Assembly (NCBI GenBank): GCA_965277875.1
Contig: CBDIDV010000002.1
Location: 3,720,001-3,784,000 of the forward strand
Length of the DNA: 64,000 nt
Source of the DNA: CAWFQB01 sp965277875
Lineage (GTDB): Bacteria; Armatimonadota; Chthonomonadetes; Chthonomonadales; Chthonomonadaceae
Direction of reading: 5' to 3'
Within the stretch, counting starts at the first letter, position 1; each line of letters starts with the position of its first letter. Below are positions 41,271-49,231 of this stretch, piece after piece. The translations under genes were made by a program, and so were the position numbers. A model generated the notes under the pieces. It searched no databases. It saw nothing but the letters and a program-made list of their open reading frames with translations, and had not been told where the DNA came from.

Positions 41271-42824
41271 ATGAACAAAAAAATGAGCGACAAAACCAGC
41301 AGCACAGAAAAGCAGGACAATAATATGCCGTACAAGCAGCAGCTCTTTACATTGGGAACCGGACTGGCAAAAATTGCGGGCGTAGGCGCGCTGTGCGCCT
41401 GCGCGTGGCGCGCGATGGCGCAGCCGTCCGATCCCACGCCCGCGATGACTCGCCCCGTCGCCCCCCACTCGCCCGAATATCGGCAGGCAGTGCAGCGCAC
41501 CGCGCAGATGACTGAGGACGCCCAGGCGCGGCGGTTGGCGAAGCGCGCCGGCCTGGACATTCTCAGCCTGACGTGGGAGGACACGGGCCGCTACGACAAT
41601 TCTTCGGTTGGCCCGAACATCAGCGACATGACCATTCAGGTCGCCACGAGCGACCCGCGCACCGGGCAGACGCAGGCGACCTGTATGCCCGTGATCCGCT
41701 ATCCCAACTTTTCCGACAAGACCTGCGATCTCGACCCGCGCGACTTTACCCTGCTCGTCGGCAATCAGACGGCGCATGGCGCTCCCGATGGCGGCGCTGG
41801 CTCGTATCCGCTAAGGCGCGTGTCGCTGTACGACTTTTTGCAGGAGCCGACCGCGTTTTTGTCGCATCCGAGGTCGTGGAAGGGCGACAAACCCAAAACT
41901 CTGCTCGCGCCCGAACGGGACAGCAAAGTCCTGGTCAGCGCGCAGGCGTGCTTTCTGCCCGTGCCGCGCCACGACAAGGCCACGTTCAATCCTGTGCTGT
42001 TCAACTACCAGAGCTACGCCAAAAACCCCGCCGTCCTGACGATCCTCGCCACGCGGGAAGGTACGAGCGCGACCGTCATAGATAACACGCGGGACGCGTT
42101 CGAGAACGGCAGCCTGTGGGGGCAGCGCCTGTTCCACAACCAGCATGGGCAGCGGGCCAGCCTGACCGGCGAGCGCGAAACCGATTTTACGGCGCACGGC
42201 GGCGATGGAACAAATACGATAGGCCCGTCTGCTCCCAACACGCCTGCCGGCCTGAACATGGTGCTGCTGATCCAGGTTCCGCTGAAGCAAAAGCCGCAGC
42301 CCCGCAGGATGTACGCGATGGACAAGGCGATGGCAGCCCCACCCGCCGGCGGCACGATGCCCCGTCGAGCGGCCAGCGCGGAAAGCAACGTGGAAAACGC
42401 CGTGATCGGGCATGGTGCATTGGAAGGGCCGTACACTGAAATGGACGATCTGCCCATTGAACGCGACCCGCATTTTCCCGTTCGCGTCACCATACAGTTC
42501 TACAAGGCGACTGATAACGGCGTCGTCAGCCCATCCGACATGGCGGCCATCAAAACGCAGATAGATCGTGTGTACGCGCACAGTGACAGCGTGGGCAGCC
42601 TGGTAACAGGCGGGCGCACAGGCCGCGTCACAGAATACGAGGGCGCGCACATCCAGCCCGCCGACTGGTGGGAGCGGTTCTGGGCCGATTACGAGCGGCA
42701 TTTCCACACGCCGCGCCGTGTCGCCATCGAGCGCCTGAACCATCTGCTCGGCCACGACCACGCGCAGATGCCTGTTACCGGCCTGTACGTCCGCGATCTG
42801 CTGCGCCATCGCGACGCGTCATAA
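41271..42824 (+). CDS. Exported protein of unknown function
   Basis: A 517-residue protein I do not recognise. The N-terminus has a Lys-rich head and a hydrophobic stretch (GLAKIAGVGALCACAWRAMA) that should be a signal peptide cut near MAQP. The mature protein has TWEDTGRYDNSSVGPNISDM, a DFTLLVGNQTAHGAPDGGAG segment, KVLVSAQACFLPVPR and TSATVIDNTRDAF. A Met/Pro/Ala-rich insert lies near 345-375. The C-terminus RFWADYERHFHTPRRVAIE is charged and helical. Three ATGs occur in the first 20 codons, so the start is not certain. Upstream is a terminator and downstream a long inverted repeat, so it is probably monocistronic. Confidence 0.7.
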   Translation: MNKKMSDKTSSTEKQDNNMPYKQQLFTLGTGLAKIAGVGALCACAWRAMAQPSDPTPAMTRPVAPHSPEYRQAVQRTAQMTEDAQARRLAKRAGLDILSLTWEDTGRYDNSSVGPNISDMTIQVATSDPRTGQTQATCMPVIRYPNFSDKTCDLDPRDFTLLVGNQTAHGAPDGGAGSYPLRRVSLYDFLQEPTAFLSHPRSWKGDKPKTLLAPERDSKVLVSAQACFLPVPRHDKATFNPVLFNYQSYAKNPAVLTILATREGTSATVIDNTRDAFENGSLWGQRLFHNQHGQRASLTGERETDFTAHGGDGTNTIGPSAPNTPAGLNMVLLIQVPLKQKPQPRRMYAMDKAMAAPPAGGTMPRRAASAESNVENAVIGHGALEGPYTEMDDLPIERDPHFPVRVTIQFYKATDNGVVSPSDMAAIKTQIDRVYAHSDSVGSLVTGGRTGRVTEYEGAHIQPADWWERFWADYERHFHTPRRVAIERLNHLLGHDHAQMPVTGLYVRDLLRHRDAS

Positions 42825-42841
42825 GTAAATCAAACCGCCTG

Positions 42842-42962
42842 ACATGCCCGCAGAGCCACTCACCTTGTCCGCTGCCGCTCTCCCTTCCTCCCCAACCGTG
42901 AGATCGGCGAAGGGCGCAAGCGTTTGCGGCAGCGGGCAAGGTGAGTGGCTCTGCGGGCATGT
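42842..42962. repeat. Long near-perfect inverted repeat (37-bp arms)
   Basis: Arms 42842-42878 and 42926-42962 pair at 36 of 37 positions, with one mismatch after the first 26. The 47-nt loop contains a further 6-bp stem (CCCTTC 42882-42887 with GAAGGG 42909-42914). It is far longer than the other terminators here and has no U-run. It could be a foldback element, an attenuating structure or a stable RNA. Confidence 0.95.
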
Positions 42963-43184
42963 TGTGCAGCAGGAACCGCCGCGCATGATGTAGAATATCG
43001 TTACTAAGGCTGGACAGGCGCGTCCGTCAAAGGAGCGTCCGCAGCATCACAGAGTATGCGGCTCGGCTTGCCTGACAGCAGGAATTACGACGCTTTACCA
43101 TTTTGAGCGGTAGACGCTGCTTGCGGGAGGCGCAACGATGCGTTCCTTAGCGGCAGGCGGCTATAACAGGAGAACCATTTCCGC

Positions 43185-45485
43185 ATGAAGGGGCAATATT
43201 TGACCGGCGTGACGCTGGCCGCGCTCGTGGGTATGACGGGATACGTGGGCGTATCAGGAGCCTGGGCGCAGACGCCCGCGCCGTATGTGTGGAAAAGCGT
43301 CAAGGTCGGGGCGGGCGGGTTTATTCCCGGCATCGTGTTCAGCCGCGTAGAACGCGGGCTGGTATATCTGCGCTCGGATATGGGCGGCGCGTACAGATGG
43401 GACAACCCGCAAAAAACCTGGATACCCATGCACGATCAATTCGCCGAAAGCAGCTACTTCGGCACGGAAAGCATCGCGCCCGATCCCATTGACGCCAATA
43501 TCGTGTATATCGCGGCGGGCATGTACCGCTCCGACCCCGCTGCCATCCTGCGCTCGCGGGACAAGGGCCGGACGTGGCAGGCGTTTCCCGTTTCGTTTCG
43601 CATGGGCGGCAACGAGGACGGGCGCGGCCTGGGCGAGCGGCTGGCCGTAGACCCTAACGACAACCGCATCCTGTACTTCGGATCGCGCCATGACGGGCTG
43701 ATGCGCAGCGCGAATCAGGGCGAAACGTGGCAAAAAGTCATGAGTTTTCCGCTTGCGGGCAGGGGCCTGCCCCAGAACGGCCCGACCAATGGGGGCCTGA
43801 GTTTTGTTGTTTTCGATCCCCGCAGCGGCAGGCGCGGAGTTGCCACCAAAACCATTTTCGTCGGCAGCGCCGATCCCGGCCCGCAGCATCTGTTCCGCAG
43901 CGACGACGCGGGCGCGACCTGGAAGCCCATTTCCGGCGAAGCCAAACCCGAAATGCTGCCCGCGCAGGCGCAGTTAGATGACCGGGGCGTTCTGTATGTC
44001 ACGTATGGCAACGGCATCGGGCCGAACGGCGTCACCGATGGCATGGTAATGAAGCTGGACACGCGCAGCGGACAGTGGACCGACATCACGCCCGACAAGC
44101 GGCCCGGACACCCGCAGGGCGGCTATATGGGCCTGAGTCTGGACCGTCAGCATACCGGTACGCTGGGCGTCACGACCATGAACCGCTGGGGGCCGGTGGA
44201 TACCGTATGGCGCAGTATAGACGGCGGGCAGACCTGGGCCGACATCGTGGGCAAAAGCCAGCGCGACGTGCGCGATACGCCCTACCTGAAGTGGGGATTG
44301 AAGGAAGCGAAATTGGGCTGGTGGATGGCCGCGTTCGCAATTGATCCCTTCGATAGCGATTTCGCCACGTATGCCACGGGCGCGACGGTCTTTGCCACGC
44401 GCAGGTTTTCCGATGTCAGCAAGGGGCAGCCGACGACGTGGTTCCCATGGGTGAACGGCATCGAGCAGACCGCCATCATTACTCTGATGAGTCCGAGCGC
44501 AGGGGCGCATCTTCTCAGCGGCTTCGGCGACATCGGCGGCTTCGTGCATGACGACCTGGCGCAGTCGCCACCGATGGGCATGTACCAGAACCCGCAGTTC
44601 GGCAATACGAATACGCTGGAATACGCGGCGCATCAGCCCAATGTGATCGTGCGCAGCGGACGGCCCGCATCGGGGCAGGCCGCGCTCGCGTATTCCGAGG
44701 ACGGCGGACACTCCTGGCAGCCGCTCGCGCTAAGCGCCGCACCCGCAGCCGCGACGGAAGGCAGGCCGCGACGCAGCCGGGGCGGCGGAACGCCCGCGCT
44801 AATTACAAGCGCGGACGGCAAAACGTTCATGGCGATGACGCCCACCCCGCAGATCACGCGGGATCGGGGCCGAACGTGGACGCAGGTTCAGGGACTGCCC
44901 CCGAACGCGCGCCCGGTCGCCGACCGCGTAGACCCTGAAGATTTCTACGCGCTGGATTTCAGCAGCGGCACGATGTACCGGAGCAAGGACAGCGGCGCGA
45001 CGTTCACGGGTTCGCCCCCGGTAGGTCTGCCCGACATCAGCCGCGACCGGACGACTAATGCGGAAGCCGAATGGCCGCTGCACGCCACGGACGGGAAAGA
45101 AGGTGATTTGTGGCTCGTGAGCGGGCAGGGCCTGTTCCACTCGCCCGATAGCGGAAGGACGTTCCGCAAAGTCGGCGGCAGTCTGCGCGTCGAGGAACTG
45201 AGCTTCGGCAAAGCGCCGACGGGCCATGATTATCCGGCCCTGTTCGCCATCGGGCGGCAGGGCGCTGCGCGGGCCATCTGGCGCTCGGACGATGCAGGCG
45301 CGACCTGGCTGCGCCTGAACGACGCCCAACATCAGTGGGGAACGCGCTTCCGCTGCATCGCCGCCGACCCCCGCATCTTCGGGCGCGTCTACATCGGCAC
45401 GGACGGACGCGGCATCCTCTACGGCGAACCAACGACGACGACGGCAGGGCAGCGCGTCACAGCAAGCCGGACTTCTCTGCGCTAG
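43185..45485 (+). CDS. GH74-type (xyloglucanase-like) secreted protein
   Basis: A 766-residue protein. The signal peptide (LAALVGMTGYVGVSGAWAQ) is followed by twin seven-bladed propellers. The opening is YVWKSVKVGAGGFIPGIVFS then YLRSDMGGAYRWDNP, which matches the GH74 start and includes its N-terminal catalytic Asp region. Repeated Asp-box turns of the form S-x-D-x-G-x-T-W (SRDKGRTW, SANQGETW, SDDAGATW, SEDGGHSW, SKDSGATF, SDDAGATW) run through the protein. GH74 enzymes cut xyloglucan backbones. The second catalytic Asp was not located with certainty, so a related BNR/sialidase-like role remains possible. AGGAG precedes the ATG. Confidence 0.82.
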   Translation: MKGQYLTGVTLAALVGMTGYVGVSGAWAQTPAPYVWKSVKVGAGGFIPGIVFSRVERGLVYLRSDMGGAYRWDNPQKTWIPMHDQFAESSYFGTESIAPDPIDANIVYIAAGMYRSDPAAILRSRDKGRTWQAFPVSFRMGGNEDGRGLGERLAVDPNDNRILYFGSRHDGLMRSANQGETWQKVMSFPLAGRGLPQNGPTNGGLSFVVFDPRSGRRGVATKTIFVGSADPGPQHLFRSDDAGATWKPISGEAKPEMLPAQAQLDDRGVLYVTYGNGIGPNGVTDGMVMKLDTRSGQWTDITPDKRPGHPQGGYMGLSLDRQHTGTLGVTTMNRWGPVDTVWRSIDGGQTWADIVGKSQRDVRDTPYLKWGLKEAKLGWWMAAFAIDPFDSDFATYATGATVFATRRFSDVSKGQPTTWFPWVNGIEQTAIITLMSPSAGAHLLSGFGDIGGFVHDDLAQSPPMGMYQNPQFGNTNTLEYAAHQPNVIVRSGRPASGQAALAYSEDGGHSWQPLALSAAPAAATEGRPRRSRGGGTPALITSADGKTFMAMTPTPQITRDRGRTWTQVQGLPPNARPVADRVDPEDFYALDFSSGTMYRSKDSGATFTGSPPVGLPDISRDRTTNAEAEWPLHATDGKEGDLWLVSGQGLFHSPDSGRTFRKVGGSLRVEELSFGKAPTGHDYPALFAIGRQGAARAIWRSDDAGATWLRLNDAQHQWGTRFRCIAADPRIFGRVYIGTDGRGILYGEPTTTTAGQRVTASRTSLR

Positions 45486-45535
45486 ACCGCTTCAGCGTCA
45501 CAATGTAGGGAACAACTTATAACGAAACCCAATAA

Positions 45536-45567
45536 GAAGCGCAGCGGAATAGATTCCGCTTCGCTTC
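45536..45567 (+). terminator. Hairpin after GH74 gene
   Basis: GAAGCG-CA-GCGGAA-TAGA-TTCCGC-TT-CGCTTC, two stacked 6-bp stems. The U-run is weak. The rest of 45568-45798 shows no gene. Confidence 0.6.
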
Positions 45568-45798
45568 ATCTTCGTAGTTTCCACATATCTATTTACGAGG
45601 GAGTATTTCGCATAATGGCAGGTTTACACAGCGTTATAACGCGTTCTTACGCTAACAGATGAACTCCCTGAACGCTGCCCGCATGGAGAAAGCTGTCACC
45701 AAAGCAGAACAGGTGTGTCCAATGAAGCATTGACCGGCAGATATGATACAATCGGTTACGACGATTTCAGGTTTGAACAGATACAGGGAAAAGTACGC

Positions 45799-47286
45799 AT
45801 GACACACGGCGGTTACGATTGGAAAGATGCGCTGCAGACGCGGCGGCAGCTATTGGGGCGCATGGGCAACGGCTTCGCCTCGCTCGGCCTGGCCGGACTG
45901 CTGGCGGAACAGGCCCACGCAGACACGAAAGGGCAGAAGCCTGTCTCCCATGCCAAGCCGCCCGCGCATCCTCTGGCGTCTAATAATCCGCTCACGGCCA
46001 AACATGCGCCCCTGCCCGCCAAAGCCAAGCGCGTGATCTTCCTGTTTATGAACGGCGGGCCGTCACACGTGGACACGTTCGATCCCAAGCCGATGCTCAC
46101 GCAGTATCATGGCAAGCCCCTGCCCTATTCCACCCTGCCGACCGAGCGCAAAACCGGAACCTGCTTCGGCTCGCCCTTCAAGTTCGACAAACACGGGCAG
46201 AGCGGAACCGAAATCTCCGAGATCTTTCCCCACATCGCCGAAAGCGCGGACGAACTGGCCGTGATCCGTTCGATGCACGCCGATGTGCCGAACCATGAAC
46301 CCTCCCTGCTATTGATGAACTGCGGCGAAGGCCGGCTTGTGCGTCCCAGCCTCGGCTCGTGGGTCACGTATGGATTGGGAACCGAAAACCAGAACCTGCC
46401 CGGATTTATCGCCATGTGTCCCGGCGGCTACCCGATCCAGGACACGCAGAACTGGCAGGCGGGGTTCCTGCCGGGCGTGTTCCAGGGGACGTACATCGAT
46501 CCCTCCAAGACCGACATGGAGAAGATCATCGAGTACATCAAGAACAACTACCAGAGTATGCCCGCGCAGCGGCAGCAGCTTGATTTGCTGCACCAGCTAA
46601 ACGCCAAGCATCTGGCGCAGCGCGAGGAAGACGCGCAGCTTGAATCGCGTATTCAGTCGTTCGAACTGGCCTACCGGATGCAGATGGACGCGACAGACGC
46701 TTTCGATACCAGCAAGGAACCGGCCCACATCCGCGAGATGTACGGCGAGGGCGTGTATGCGCGGCAGGCTCTGATTGCGCGGCGACTGTTGGAGCGGGGC
46801 GTGCGCTTTATCCAACTGTATACGGGCGAGGGCCAGCCGTGGGACAACCACGACGACATCGCCGACGGCCATCGCAATCTCGCCAAGCAGACCGACCAGG
46901 CCATCGGCGCACTGCTCAAAGACCTCAAGCAGCGCGGAATGCTCGACGATACCCTTGTCGTGTGGGGCGGCGAGTTCGGGCGCACCCCGACCGTGGAACT
47001 GCCGACACCGGGCGCGAACGCGGGCAAAAAGAACGGGCGCGACCACAACCACTACGGGTTCTCGATGTGGATGGCGGGCGGCGGCGTCAAAGGCGGGCAG
47101 GTATACGGCGCGACCGACGATTTTGGCTTCAAAGCGCAGGACAAGCCCGTTCACGTCCACGACCTCCACGCCACCATACTGCGGCTGCTCGGCTTCGACC
47201 ACACCAAACTGACGTACCGCTACGCGGGCCGCGACTTTCGCCTGACCGACGTGTACGGCAATGTAATCCCCGAACTCATCGCGTAA
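45799..47286 (+). CDS. DUF1501 protein with Tat-like signal
   Basis: A 495-residue protein of the DUF1501 family (sulfatase/alkaline-phosphatase fold). The Tat-type head TRRQLLGRMGNGFASLGLAG comes first. Family blocks are RVIFLFMNGGPSHVDTFDPK, FDKHGQSGTEISEIFPHIAE, GLGTENQNLPGFIAM, WDNHDDIADGHRNLAKQTDQ, VVWGGEFGRTPT and GRDHNHYGFSMWMAGGGVKG. These proteins are common in Planctomycetes and relatives, where they accompany cytochrome-bearing DUF1549/1553 or DUF1800 proteins that are absent here. Activity is unproven. The ATG at 45799 puts the twin-arginine near residue 16; the GTG-like longer start at 45715 is less likely. Confidence 0.9.
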   Translation: MTHGGYDWKDALQTRRQLLGRMGNGFASLGLAGLLAEQAHADTKGQKPVSHAKPPAHPLASNNPLTAKHAPLPAKAKRVIFLFMNGGPSHVDTFDPKPMLTQYHGKPLPYSTLPTERKTGTCFGSPFKFDKHGQSGTEISEIFPHIAESADELAVIRSMHADVPNHEPSLLLMNCGEGRLVRPSLGSWVTYGLGTENQNLPGFIAMCPGGYPIQDTQNWQAGFLPGVFQGTYIDPSKTDMEKIIEYIKNNYQSMPAQRQQLDLLHQLNAKHLAQREEDAQLESRIQSFELAYRMQMDATDAFDTSKEPAHIREMYGEGVYARQALIARRLLERGVRFIQLYTGEGQPWDNHDDIADGHRNLAKQTDQAIGALLKDLKQRGMLDDTLVVWGGEFGRTPTVELPTPGANAGKKNGRDHNHYGFSMWMAGGGVKGGQVYGATDDFGFKAQDKPVHVHDLHATILRLLGFDHTKLTYRYAGRDFRLTDVYGNVIPELIA

Positions 47287-47319
47287 TCGGCACAAGGGTT
47301 GAATGAGCGATATAGCGCA

Positions 47320-47351
47320 AAAACGAAGCAGGCATTTGCCTGCTTCGTTTT
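47320..47351 (+). terminator. Terminator after DUF1501 gene
   Basis: A perfect 14-bp stem AAAACGAAGCAGGC/GCCTGCTTCGTTTT with an ATTT loop; the 3' arm ends in TTTT. Confidence 0.93.
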
Positions 47352-47411
47352 GCTGTTTGGAGGCGAAAAACGCCCTTCCTGCCCGTCTGTAAAATTACCG
47401 GCGCGTTCCCC

Positions 47412-47439
47412 TAATTCTTACGGGGGAGTGCGCCGACAA
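47412..47439 (+). promoter_or_regulatory. Candidate sigma-28 promoter of flagellin
   Basis: TAATTCTT, 12 nt, then GCCGACAA (47432-47439), close to the FliA pattern TAAAGTTT-N11-GCCGATAA. It lies 130 bp upstream of fliC. Confidence 0.45.
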
Positions 47440-47569
47440 TTGTTTGCGAGAACGAACTCACCTGTTCTCATCTAAGTTTCGAGCCAGGTTTTACACATCG
47501 TCTTTTATAGACAGCCCGACCCGGCAGGATGCCGAACCGAGGCACAACTCACGGAGGAATCATTTCGCC

Positions 47570-49078
47570 ATGTCTTTGCAGATCAACACCAACGTCACCG
47601 CGCTCAACGCCCTTGACAACCTGAACAAGACCGCCGACGCCGTATCAAGCAGCATCGAGAAACTGTCGTCGGGCCTGCGCATCAACCGCGCCAGCGATGA
47701 TCCGGCAGGGCTGATCATCTCGGAAAGCCTGCGCGCGCAGATAGACGGCCTGAACCAGGCCGTCAGCAACAGCCAGGACGCCACCAACCTGATCAAGACG
47801 TCGGAAGGCGCGCTGACCGAAGTCAACACCCTGCTCCGAAACGTGCGCCAGCTTGCCGTTCACGCCGCCAACACCGGCGTCAACGACCAGACAGCGGTAC
47901 AGGCCGACCAGTCCCAGATCAGCAGCGCGGTCGCCAGCATCGAGCGCATCGCCGAAGAAACGCAGTTCGGAACCAAGCGCCTGCTCGACGGCTCATCGGG
48001 CATCGCCGCCGCAGTCGTGGACACCAAGAACATCGCCGGCATCAGCGTCGGCGGCACGTTCAACAACCTGGTCACGCAGACCGGAACCGTCAACGTCGTC
48101 GTCAACAGTGTCGCCACCCGCGCCCAGGTCAACGGCAGCGGCCTTGCCACATACGCCAGCGTCAATGCCAGCATCAGCACGGTCAATGGCGTGCGCACCG
48201 GCAGCGGCGGCACGGTCGTCCTCAACGGCCAGAGCATCGCGATCAACGGCTCGGACACGGTACAGACGCTCATCAACAAGATCAACAACCTGGCCGGAAC
48301 GACGGGCGTAAGCGCCGACTTCACCAGCGGCAACGGTTCGGGCGCAATCGTCCTGACGCAGCAGAGCTACGGCAGCAACTTCGAGATCAATGAGAGCGAG
48401 AGTTCTACCATTCTCACGGGTTCCGGCTCGCCCACGCTCGTCAAGGGCAACAACGCGACCGTCACGGTCATCGCGTCCGCCCTTGTCAACGGTGCGGTCA
48501 CAAGCGTGGTCGCCACTTTCAGCGGCGGACGCTCCGCAACCGACAGCGGCCTGAAAGTGTCGGACCAGTTCGGCAACAGCCTTCTGCTGCAGGAGGCCAT
48601 TCAAAGCACGTACAGCGCCACAACGCCCGTGCAGCAGACGGTCGGAACCATCACGGCGGGCAGTCTGCAGTTCCAGATCGGCGGCAACGCGGGGCAGACG
48701 GTCACGGCCAGCCTGGGCAACATCCGCACCACCAACCTGGGCAACACGAGCATCGCGGGGCAGAACCTGTCCACCATTGACGTGACCACGGCGGCAGGCG
48801 CGACAAACGCCATCCAGATCACGGACGAGGCCATCGGGCAGGTGACACAACTGCGGGCCAACCTGGGTTCGTTCCAGAAGAACACGCTGGAGAGTACCAT
48901 CCGCTACCTGGGCGTAGGCGTCGAGAACCTGAGCGCGTCGGAGAGCCAGATACGCGATACCAACGTGGCTTCGGAAGTCGTGAAGCTGACCAAGAACCAG
49001 ATCATCCAGCAGGCCGGCACATCGGTCTTGGCGCAGGCCAACCAGGCTCCGCAGCAGGTGCTGAGTTTGCTGAAATAG
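47570..49078 (+). CDS. fliC: Flagellin
   Basis: A 502-residue filament protein. The conserved N-terminal D0/D1 begins MSLQINTNVTALNALDNLNK and has LSSGLRINRASDDPAGLIIS. The C-terminal D1/D0 ends TNVASEVVKLTKNQIIQQAG and VLSLLK. The central variable part carries a flagellin-IN motif (GGTVVLNGQSIAINGSDTVQ). GGAGGA lies upstream of the ATG. The longer reading from 47444 is rejected because the family start is invariant. It is followed by fliD and fliS, the usual filament-cap-chaperone order. Confidence 0.96.
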   Translation: MSLQINTNVTALNALDNLNKTADAVSSSIEKLSSGLRINRASDDPAGLIISESLRAQIDGLNQAVSNSQDATNLIKTSEGALTEVNTLLRNVRQLAVHAANTGVNDQTAVQADQSQISSAVASIERIAEETQFGTKRLLDGSSGIAAAVVDTKNIAGISVGGTFNNLVTQTGTVNVVVNSVATRAQVNGSGLATYASVNASISTVNGVRTGSGGTVVLNGQSIAINGSDTVQTLINKINNLAGTTGVSADFTSGNGSGAIVLTQQSYGSNFEINESESSTILTGSGSPTLVKGNNATVTVIASALVNGAVTSVVATFSGGRSATDSGLKVSDQFGNSLLLQEAIQSTYSATTPVQQTVGTITAGSLQFQIGGNAGQTVTASLGNIRTTNLGNTSIAGQNLSTIDVTTAAGATNAIQITDEAIGQVTQLRANLGSFQKNTLESTIRYLGVGVENLSASESQIRDTNVASEVVKLTKNQIIQQAGTSVLAQANQAPQQVLSLLK

Positions 49079-49081
49079 GCA

Positions 49082-49216
49082 GGGGTTAAGGGTTAGGGGC
49101 TAGGGAACAGGGAACAGGGAACAGGGCAAAATCCTGTAAGATTGCCTGCCTGCGCTGCCAATAATACAGGTAACAGGAGAACATATCTTCTGTTCCCTGT
49201 TCCCTATCCCCTATCT
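49082..49216. repeat. GGGAACA tandem repeat with inverted partner between fliC and fliD
   Basis: About three copies of GGGAACA (49102-49125) are preceded by GGGTTAGGGGCTA. The inverse TGTTCCCTGTTCCCTATCCCC lies at about 49188-49212, just before fliD. The two can pair over about 20 bp, enclosing the intergenic sequence. It resembles heptameric short tandem repeats of cyanobacteria. Confidence 0.75.
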
Positions 49217-49231
49217 TTCTGGAGAACGCGC

